Positions 56,529-64,000 of a stretch of DNA of 64,000 nt are shown one piece after another. Positions within the stretch are counted from its first letter, which is position 1. Each line of letters opens with the position of its first letter. Source of the stretch: Arachis hypogaea. Lineage: Eukaryota > Streptophyta > Magnoliopsida > Fabales > Fabaceae. The notes under the pieces were generated by a model that was not told the origin of the DNA, searched no databases, and saw only the letters and a program-made list of their open reading frames with translations. A program made the position numbers and the translations under genes. The DNA lies in contig NC_092039.1 of NCBI RefSeq assembly GCF_003086295.3, positions 71,133,649-71,197,648 of the forward strand, in the 5' to 3' direction.

Positions 56529-57103
56529 TGTTCCGAGGGTTACCTGAAATTGTAGGTCGATCTCGGATGAGATCTTCTGTGTTGGTCGGAGCCGACGTGT
56601 CCGGCATGTGTACGGCGGCCGGAGCTGGTGTGTCCGACTTGTTGGACTTGGTGGTGGTGCTGATCCTTCGTCGCCGGAGGGTGGGGGGTACCTGCAAGGG
56701 ACTCCGATGCTTAAGTTAGCAAGGGTATTGAGCAGGTATTGAGTAGAATCAGAGTATGAGTTATACCTGGGTGCTCCAGTGTATTTATAATGGTGAGATG
56801 TGGCCTCCTGCGGATAAGATAAGTTAGTTATCTTATCTTATCTTTAAGTGAGGTCATCTTATCTTCAAGGGAACCGCCTTTATCTTTCTGGGTTTTAGCT
56901 GCCTTTAGATTGGGCTGTGTTCCTTCGTTTTGGGTCTGCTTTGGGCTCCTTTGGCGAGTTGGCCGAGCTCTTTGAGAAAAGGTCGGGCATTTGGCTGAGC
57001 TCTTTGAGAAGAGGTCGGGCATTTGGCCGAGCTTTTTGAGAAGAGGTCGGTCGGCTTGTCACTAAACATCCCGGGTCGGACAGCTTGACCCAGGGTATGA
57101 ACA
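56529..57103 (-). repeat. E10 3' LTR (575 bp)
   Basis: On the plus strand it reads TGTTCCGAGG to TATGAACA. It contains about three tandem copies of a 32-bp unit (GAGAAGAGGTCGGGCATTTG-like) near 56955-57055, absent from the E9 LTR. Confidence 0.95.
56781..56837 (-). promoter_or_regulatory. E10 LTR promoter: TATA box and GATAAG inverted repeat
   Basis: On the minus strand TATAAATAC (56789-56781) is preceded by a perfect 10-bp inverted repeat, arms GATAAGATAA (56813-56822) and TTATCTTATC (56828-56837). The same pair is in the other LTR at 63465-63521. Confidence 0.65.
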
Positions 57104-57122
57104 GTGCCCCTGCTTGAGTTTG
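57104..57122 (-). promoter_or_regulatory. E10 polypurine tract
   Basis: The minus strand reads CTCAAGCAGGGGCAC right before the LTR. The AGGGG run is the likely plus-strand primer. Confidence 0.65.
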
Positions 57123-59660
57123 ATCTTTCCATGAGATCATGCTTTTCAGAGCTTTGATCTCTTTGGAAGTCGTGCTCGAGCATCTGTCTGGCTTGTTTCT
57201 TCATTGCTTTGCAATCTTGGTAGATTTTCTAGAGGTTTGGTACTTCACAGTCCAACCTCTTTTAAGTGGTAGCGTAGGTTTTCTACCCTTGCCTTCTGGA
57301 TCACGCCTTGCTTTAAGTTTGTGTTGACAACCCTCTGCTTTGGCAAAGTTGTCCTTGCGGCTTTAATATCCGGACTTTTAGTGATTTGTCCAATGACTTT
57401 TTTAGTGTTTTTATGTAGAACCTTTTTTAATCTTGGATGACGTTCGTAGCCCTGTTTGAGATTGTGCCTTCTTTGAGTGGAGTTGTATCCCTTTTGGCTG
57501 AGCACATTTGAGCCTTAGGTTGTTTTCGAACCTTTATGGCTTGTTCTTTTTTTGAGATCATACTTGCACCTCTTCTTTAGCTGACGTCGACCTGTATGGC
57601 TTTGCCCCTGCTTGAGTTCGGACTTTTCCGTGAGACCGTGCTTTCAGAGTTTCGATCTCTTTGGGGAAGTCATGCTCAAGCATCCTGACTTTGGTCGATC
57701 TTTGAGTAGTTTCGCCTTGTGCAAGTCTAGTATTGCCCCTTTTACTTTGTTGAGGGGACTTTTCAACCTTCTTCTGACTTGTTTGTCTTCGCTGTTCGGG
57801 CTTTTTAGTCATAATCCAACAACTTTTTAGGTAGTGTTCCGATGGGGAACCTCTTTATAGTTTGTTTTGGATGACTTTTTAGCTCCGTCTTTGATTTGTG
57901 CTTTTGCCTTTTAAGAAGTGTCTTTTTCCAAGACTTCGTATTTTTTAGCAAAGCATTTCTGGCCTTCCTCTGGCCGTTGCGAGATGTCTTTGTCCTTTTT
58001 TGTGGATCTTTGTAGAGTGTCGGTACTTTATTGTCCGACCTCTTTTGATCACTTCTGGTTTCGTCCACTTTCTGCTTGGTCGAGGTGGTCCTTGGGGCTA
58101 ATTTGTCCGACGACTTTTTAGTGTTTTTGTAGAACACTTTTTAGTCATTCTGAACAGTTTTTGATAGCCTTGTCATAGAGCCATGGCTTTTTGGGCAGAG
58201 CTATGTCCGTTTTAATGCACGTTTTTCGTTGGTCCGACTTCTTCTTGTCGGTCCAAGCTGTAGCTTTCGTTGGTCTGACTTCTTCGTATCGGTCCAAGCT
58301 GTAGTTTTCGTTGGTCCGACTTCTTCTTATCGGTCCAAGCTGTAGCTTTCGTTGGTCCGACTTCTTCTTGTCGGTCCAAGCTGTTGCTTTTGTTGGTCCG
58401 ACTTCTTCTTGTCGGTCCAAGCAGCAGCTTTCATTGGTCCGACTTCTTCTCGTTGATCCAATCTGTCACTTTAATTGGCTCGGACTGACTTCTTCATGTC
58501 GGGCCCTTCTAAGTTATTTTTGTAATCCTCTTTCTTGGACCTTTGTCAGGTTTCTTTCAGGGATTACTTTTATAACTTGTCCGTTGTAGGAGACCGACTT
58601 CTTTATGTCGATCTCTTCTAAGTTATTTCGTAATCCTCTTTCTTGGATCTTTGTCAGATCTCTTTCAGGGATTACTTTGATAACTTTTTAGTGGTAAGAG
58701 TTCGACTTGGTTATGTCGGTCTCCTTTAAGTTATTTTTTGTAGTCCTCTTTCTTGGATCTTTGTCAGATCTCTTTCAGGGACTACTTGTATAACTTTTTG
58801 TTTTAGGCTAACTTTGTTATGTCAGGCCCTTCTAAGTTAAAGTAATCCTCTTTAATAGGTTTGGCCAGACCTCTTTCCAGGGTTTACTTATAACTTGGGT
58901 TGACTTGGTTCGACTTCTTAACGTTCGACCAGTCCTTAAGTTATTATTTTAGCGATCCGTAAGACCTCGTCAGGTTCTTTTTTAGATCACTTTCGATAAC
59001 TTCTTACATTATTCTGTGTTCATCTTTGCCGATTTGTAGAAAGTGGTTGTCATCTCTAGATCGTCCTTTGGGTGAATCGCGTTTTCACCTTTATCGGACG
59101 GTTGTCTTTATCGTGATCGTGCAGTGAAATTGTTTTTCACTTTCTGCCGATCTGTTGCTTTATAATCGGGCGATGAACTCTGCTTTCACTTTTTTGCCGA
59201 CCTTGTCGAAATCGGGCGATGAATTCTGGTTTCATCTTTCCTGACTTTTATCATGATGGGGCGGTGAATTTGGTTTTCCCCCCGCCGACCTTGTCGTGAT
59301 CCGGCAGTGAAATTTGCGTTTCAGATTAATACGTCTTGGTATAGTAGTGAATTTTGTTTTCACTTTGTCGAAATCAAATGATGAATTCGGTTTTCATCAT
59401 GGTCGTGCGGTGAAGTTGGTTTTCACCTTGCCGACTTGTCGCTTTGTAATCAGACGATGAGTTTGGTTTTCATCTTGCCGACTTTGTCGTGATCGGGCGG
59501 TGATTTTGGTGTTTCACCTTGCCGACTTTGTCGTGATCGGGCGATGATTTTGGTGTTTCACCTTGCCGACCTGCCGTAGTCGGGCGTCTTGGTAGGAAAC
59601 TTTTTAGGGAATCTGCAATCTTTTAAACAATAATATAAAGATAAGAGTGTGTACATGTTA
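57123..59660 (-). repeat. E10 3' non-coding region with several repeat blocks
   Basis: No gene. Blocks: 58228-58440, about five copies of a 41-bp unit holding an inverted repeat of the type TTGGTCCGAC...GTCGGTCCAA; 58480-58900, units of roughly 120 bp like those of E2; 59090-59590, units of roughly 57 bp with TCGGGCGATGAA and TTTTCACCTTGCCGAC. The E9-type antisense gene is absent here. Confidence 0.75.
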
Positions 59661-60530
59661 GTACTTACCTTTCTAGGTCGGGCAATCTTTTTGGATCTTG
59701 GCCTGGCGCCGTTTTTAGATTGCAGGCATGCCATGACCTTGGTAGCTCTTGCCCTTCGAGTTCGGATAGTCTGTAGCAACCTTTCCCCAGTTCTTCTAAA
59801 CAACTTGGTATGGTCCTTTCCAGTTGGCTGCTAGCTTTCCTTCTCCAGGTCAAGTTGTTCCGATATCATTTCGGATTAGGATAAGGTTGTTGTTGGCAAA
59901 GCTTCGCTATACTACCTTCTGATTGTATCTTGAGGCCATTCGACTCTTTAACGCCTCTTCCTTGATCGGAGCTCTCTCTCGGACTCCTGGAAGTAGGTCG
60001 AGTTCTTTCCTTTGGATTTGGGAGTTGACCTCTTCATTGTAGAAGATCATTCTGAGGGATCCTTCTTTGATCTCTACTGGGATCATTGCCTCCATTCCAT
60101 AAATCAATCGTAAGGGTGATTCCCCCATGGTGAAGTGTGGAGTTGTCCGATATGCCCATAGGACTTGTGGGAGCTCTTCAGCCCAAGCTCCCTTTGCGTC
60201 CTGTAGTCTCTGTTTTAACCTAGCTAGTATGACTTTGTTGGCAGCTTCTGCTTGTCCATTGGCTTGTGGGTGTTCTACGGATGTGAATTGGTGCTTTTAA
60301 TAATGTTTCTGTACAAGAATTTTCTGACTTCTTTGAGCAGTGGCATTAGTTAGGGGCTCTACCTCAATCCATTTTATGAACACCCCTATAATGAGGAACT
60401 TGACTTGTCCCAATCCTTGGGGAAATAGTCCGAGGAGGTCGAGTCCCCTCTTTGCGAACGGCCAAGGTGATGTTACACTGATGAGCTCCTCTGGTGGGGC
60501 AATGTGGAAGTTGGCATGCTTTTTGATGTA
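59661..60530 (-). pseudogene. E10 integrase remnants
   Basis: Minus-strand pieces: 60530-60297 (HANFHIAPPEELISVTSPWPFAK, GLDLLG), a gap where the core DNGTQF part is missing, 60128-59907 (YGMEAMIPVEI) and 59853-59665 (SELEGQELPRSWHACNL). The frames differ and the zinc region is absent. Confidence 0.8.
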
Positions 60531-61440
60531 AAGCTTTGACTTTGTATTTGGGTTTTTACTCCGTTGTTGCCTCCAAAGGGTGCCCCTGGACCTACGTGTG
60601 AGTCTTGGGGTTTCCCTTTTACTGTTGTATCTGACACCTGATATTTTGCTGTTATTGTTCGAGTTGTTGCCCGAGTTGTTTGGTAGTAACCCCATAGTTG
60701 ACCTATGTCTTTGAGATGTATACTAAGATCCCGGACGGCATGTCTAATTGGCTGGATTCCATAGTTTTTTAATGCGTGTTACTGTGGCTGACCCTGAGTA
60801 CATTGACTTGTTGTGGTCTTGTGATGTAGCCTGGATGAGGCTTCTGTTATTGTCCCCTAGTTTGGTATTGGCTAGTTTTGAAAATGCATCAGCTCGGGCG
60901 TTCTGCTCCCGAGGTATGTGTCGGACCTCATATCCCCGAATTGTCCGAGCTGTTGGTGCTGGCTGGTTTTGAAAGTGCATTAGCTCGGACATTCTATGTT
61001 TCTATGTGTCAGACTTCATTTTCCCCGATTTGTCCGAGCTTTTTTCTGTTTTTGTCCAGGGTCCCCCGAATTGTCCAAGATATTTTTTGGTTTTGTCCAG
61101 GGTCCCCCGAATTATCCGAGCTGTCCTCTGTAGGATTCTTCCAGCTAAGTTTATTTTCTGTAGGATGTCTTTTTATGGGCTGGTTAGTCCGAACTTTGAT
61201 AGTGTGAGCTTGAAAGTATGGGTGGAGTCATCGAGAGGTGAGTATGAGGGTGTAGGCAACCTTTTTCTATCTGTTGATGGTTTAGTTCGGTCCCTTGTAG
61301 AGCTTTGCTGATGAAGTAGACGGGTTGTTGGCCACTTTCATCTTGACTAGTGCTGAGGCTATTGCCTGACTTCCCACTGCGAGGTGTAATGAGTTCTTCA
61401 CTTTTCCGTGGTCTGGAAAGAATGGGTGATTGCCCCAAGA
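60531..61440 (-). pseudogene. E10 RNase H remnants and rearranged sequence
   Basis: 60992-60744 holds the end of the second RNase H (HIPREQNARADAFSKLAN). Between 60880 and 61130 a stretch with CGAATTGTCCGAGCT is repeated in altered form. 61440-61184 holds the first RNase H (QQPVYFISKALQGTELNHQQIEK). 60531-60740 is Asn- and Ser-rich when translated and unlike the other family members. Confidence 0.65.
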
Positions 61441-61481
61441 ATTTTGAAATCTCGAAAGGCTTGTTCGTACTCCGTTGTCCT

Positions 61482-62336
61482 TTTCAACTCGTCTGACTTT
61501 TTTGGTGTGAGGTGGACGTTCAACTCGTTCGACCTCTTTGGTGTGAGGTAGATGTTTAACTCGTCCGACCTCTTTGGTGTGAGGTGGACTTTCAACTCGT
61601 CCGACCTCTTTGGTGTGAGGTGGACCTTCAATTCGCCCGATATCTTCGGTGTGAGGTGGACCTTCAACTTGTCCGACCTCTTTGGTGTGAGGTGGACCCT
61701 AAACTCGCCCGATATCTTTGGTGTGAGGTGGACCTTAAACTCGTGTCCGACCTCTTTGGTGTGAGGTGGACCTTAACTCGCCCGACCTCTTCGGTGTGAG
61801 GTGGACCTTCAACTTGTCCGACCTCTTTGGTGTGAGGTGGACCTCTAACTCGTCCGACCTCTTTGGTGTGAGGTCGACCTCTAACTCGTCCGACCTCTTT
61901 GGTGTGAGGTGGACCTTTCAACTTGTGCGACCTCTTTGGTGTGAGGTGGACCTCTAACTCGTCCGACCTCTTTGGTGTGAGGTGGACCTTCAACTTGTCC
62001 GACCTCTTTGGTGTGAGGTGGACCTCTAACTCGTCCGACCTCTTTGGTGTGAGGTCGACCTCTAACTCGTCCGACCTCTTTGGTGTGAGGTGGACCTTTC
62101 AACTTGTGCGACCTCTTTGGTGTGAGGTGGACCTCTAACTCGTTCGACCTCTTTGGTGTGAGGTGGACCTCCAACTCGTTCGACCACTTTGGTGTGAGGT
62201 GGACCTTCAACATGTCCGACCTCTTTGGTGTGAGGTGGACCTCTAACTCGTCCGACCTCTTTGGTGTGAGGTGGACCTTCAACTTGTCCGACCTCTTTGG
62301 TGTGAGGTGGACCTTCCACTTGTCCGACCACTTTGG
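61482..62336 (+). repeat. 36-bp minisatellite, about 24 copies, in E10
   Basis: The unit contains GACCTCTTTGGTGTGAGGTG and is 36 bp long, so it is 12 codons and stays open in several frames (minus frame: VHLTPKRSDELK and variants). It stands between gag sequence (62340 onward) and RNase H sequence (61440 downward), where E2 and E9 have protease and RT. Some copies show higher-order duplication (61770-61930 resembles 61950-62110). Confidence 0.92.
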
Positions 62337-62339
62337 TTT

Positions 62340-63171
62340 TTGATTGGGCGAGTTGATGGGATCTTCTCAGTGTTGCATATTTCTCGGTAGATATCCACAA
62401 CAGACACCCGAAGGGGGTGTAATTGTGGTATTTTCTAGGCTTCTCTCCATGTTGATCTTCTTTTTTCTTGGACTCTTTATCCTTATCCCGATAGGAGTAG
62501 GAATGTTCGATTTTGAGATCTCTCCTAGTCGAGAATTTTCCTCCATATTGATGTACCTCTCTGCCCGTTCCTGTACCTCGTTTTGAGATGTTTGGGTGTT
62601 TCTTGGATATTGAGTGGCTAAAAGGTCCTTCTCGTAGGCCATTGATGAGACCCCTGATAGCTGCTTCTGTTTGTCTTTGTCCTTCTGGATGGAGAATAAC
62701 GGATTGCATCTGAGGCCTCTGTGAGATACATCCTGCTTCTGAAATTTCTAAGATGATAGCTTGGATCTGATGTGCCGTCGTACGGAGTCATGTTGGGAGC
62801 TTTGAAGTCCTTTGGGACCTTTAGCTTTCATGATCTCTTTTGGTGAGTGGGTCTTGATCATTGTGGGGGCTATCTTCGTGACTGGATCGAGCCGTCTCGG
62901 TTTTGAGATCAGCTTCGAGTTTTAAGAGCTTATCTTTTAACTCTCGGCGTCGCCTAGTTTCCCTTTGGAGGTCCTTCTTGGCTTCCCGTTGATGCTCGTC
63001 TTCTTTTTCGAGTTACTCCAATCGATTTTGAAGTGCTTCTATTACTCCTGGATTTGATGAATTTTTGTCTCCATTGGTTTCTGGAGTATCTTTGAGTATT
63101 GTGTCCGCGTTTTTATGCGGCGTTCTGTCTTCCAAACCTGAATCGTGTTCGTTGTCATGGTCGTCCGCCAT
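62340..63171 (-). pseudogene. gag: E10 gag remnants
   Basis: The N-terminus starts at ATG 63171 (MADDHDNEHD...). A stop occurs near 63013. The SRMYLTEASDA region (62740) is followed at once by INGLREGPFS-like text (62650), so about 100 gag residues are deleted. The piece 62642-62367 ends where the zinc knuckle should start, and the minisatellite begins there. Confidence 0.83.
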
Positions 63172-63193
63172 GGTGTTGGGATGACTTCCAGGT

Positions 63194-63211
63194 TCCCCGG
63201 CAACGGCGCCA
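63194..63211 (-). other. E10 primer-binding site (tRNA-Asp)
   Basis: Minus strand TGGCGCCGTTGCCGGGGA, 1 nt from the LTR. Confidence 0.95.
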
Positions 63212-63212
63212 A

Positions 63213-63787
63213 TGTTCCGAGGGTTACCTGAAACTGTAGGTCGATCTCGGATGAGATCTTCTGTGTTGGTCGGAGCCGACGTGTCCGGCATGTGTACGGC
63301 GGCCGGAGCTAGTGTGTCCGACTTGTTGGACTTGGTGGTGGTGCTGATCCTTCGTCGCCGGAGGGTGGGGGGTACCTGCAAGGGACTCCGATGCTTAAGT
63401 TAGCAAGGGTATTGAGCAGGTATTGAGTAGAATCAGAGTATGAGTTATACCTGGGTGCTCCAGTGTATTTATAATGGTGAGATGTGGCCTCCTGCGGATA
63501 AGATAAGTTAGTTATCTTATCTTATCTTTAAGTGAGGTCATCTTATCTTCAAGGGAACCGCCTTTATCTTTCTGGGTTTTAGCTGCCTTTAGATTGGGCT
63601 GTGTTCCTTCGTTTTGGGTCTGCTTTGGGCTCCTTTGGCGAGTTGGCCGAGCTCTTTGAGAAGAGGTCGGGCATTTGGCCGAGCTCTTTGAGAAGAGGTC
63701 GGGCATTTGGCCGAGCTTTTTGAGAAGAGGTCGGTCGGCTTGTCACTAAACATCCCGGGTCGGACAGCTTGACCCAGGGTATGAACA
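63213..63787 (-). repeat. E10 5' LTR (575 bp)
   Basis: I count 4 differences to the other LTR by eye. The promoter pair is at 63465-63521. Confidence 0.95.
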
Positions 63788-63792
63788 CCTTC
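63788..63792. repeat. TSD of E10, right copy
   Basis: CCTTC, identical to 56524-56528. Confidence 0.95.
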
Positions 63793-64000
63793 CCTCCACC
63801 CGACCCTGGATTTGTCAACACAAACAAGTAGGAAAAAAGAGAAATAGAGGGAGCAACGCCCAAGAACTGACACAAAAGTTGAAACAGCTTTAAAAACGCC
63901 CAAGAATTAGGATGGAGCTGCGTAGGAGCAAGATTACAAGACCATAACACCTCAGACTCCAGATCGGTAAAGGGAAGTCGGACGCCCAGCTTGGAGAAAA
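63793..64000 (-). CDS. E9 antisense gene, upstream part (runs off the window)
   Basis: The minus-strand frame is open from 64000 and leads into the exon at 56528 once E10 is disregarded. Residues such as TDLESEVLWSC and QLHPNSWAFLKLFQLLCQFL fit the start of the PF04195-type domain. The real start is beyond the window. An ATG at 63950 lies within the conserved domain and is not the start. Confidence 0.7.

Larger units (their letters stand above)
56529..63787 (-). mobile_element. E10: Tat-like deletion derivative, 7.26 kb, recent insertion
   Basis: Two 575-bp LTRs, a perfect 5-bp TSD, tRNA-Asp PBS and a purine tract. The coding part is fragmentary (gag pieces, a 36-bp tandem repeat in place of protease and most of RT, pieces of RNase H and integrase). 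By eye the LTRs differ at 4 of 575 positions (0.7%). It sits in the antisense gene of E9. Confidence 0.93.
48888..64000 (+). mobile_element. E9: Tat-like Ty3/gypsy element with antisense gene, 3' end outside window
   Basis: 5' LTR (48888-49332), tRNA-Asp PBS, gag, protease, RT, two RNase H regions, integrase, a 3' non-coding region and a minus-strand gene, cut by E10 (56529-63787). It shares family with E2 and E10. An antisense ORF in the 3' part is known for several Tat-lineage elements. Protease, second RNase H and reading frame are damaged. The likely left TSD is GTTAG (48883-48887). Confidence 0.9.

Noticed and set aside
61398..62709. Long minus-strand ORFs with repeated VHLTPKRSDELK-like peptides as a repeat protein gene
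   Set aside because: The 36-bp period keeps several frames open on both strands. No start or promoter context, and gag text is fused at one end.
1..64000. Host genes, rRNA, microRNA or DNA transposons
   Set aside because: All stretches can be assigned to the ten LTR elements. I found no other protein family, rRNA text or terminal inverted repeats with a transposase.

Overview
The window is plant nuclear DNA made almost entirely of nested LTR retrotransposons. I see no host gene. Primer-binding sites match the 3' end of plant tRNA-Asp, the elements are Ty3/gypsy of the Athila and Tat kinds, and non-coding stretches are AT-rich. The Athila-like LTR start (TGATGAGCGGATA...) and the dispersed GGCGTTNAACGCC palindromes suggest a legume, most likely peanut (Arachis, FIDEL-like elements). 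That species call is from memory of these repeats and is an inference.

Ten elements are labelled E1 to E10. The outermost is E7 (+ strand, Athila-like, degenerate), seen at 40664-45713. Inserted into its 5' side is E6 (- strand, non-autonomous, 37565-40663). E6 is interrupted by E5 (+, non-autonomous, 32942-37564), E5 by E2 (-, Tat-like, 6227-32941), and E2 by two others: E1 (-, Athila-like, 1-6226, running off the left edge) and E3 (+, non-autonomous, 10083-30691). E3 contains E4 (+, Athila-like, 12030-24358). That is six levels: E7>E6>E5>E2>E3>E4. On the right, E7 is also cut by E8 (-, 45714-48887), E8 by E9 (+, Tat-like, 48888 to beyond the window), and E9 by E10 (-, Tat-like, 56529-63787). 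Three insertions have both target-site duplications (TSDs) in the window: E4 (AGGAG), E3 (TGGCT) and E10 (CCTTC).

E4 has two 1528-bp LTRs, a tRNA-Asp PBS, a gag broken by in-frame stops, a 1317-codon open pol frame (protease, reverse transcriptase, RNase H, integrase) and an interrupted env-like ORF. E3, E5 and E6 carry no pol in the visible sequence and must be moved by other elements' enzymes. E9 carries a spliced antisense gene in its 3' region, as some Tat-lineage elements do. E10 has lost protease and most of reverse transcriptase and holds about 24 copies of a 36-bp repeat there, yet its LTRs are almost identical.

The most interesting signal is a set of short hairpins shared by otherwise different families, with stems that change in a paired way: (i) a hairpin straight after a GGGAWCGACC-type block near the LTR 3' end (E1, E3, E4, E5, E6, E8); (ii) a GGGAGRCAACCC hairpin 40-50 nt after the main stop codon (E3, E4, E7, and E6 by position); (iii) a hairpin with an AGGA-type loop just before the polypurine tract (E3, E4, E5, E8). 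Autonomous Athila-like and non-autonomous families share them, so they look like common cis signals by which the latter use the former's machinery. Each Athila-like or non-autonomous family also carries its own short palindromic module, repeated in the LTR and sometimes in the 3' region.
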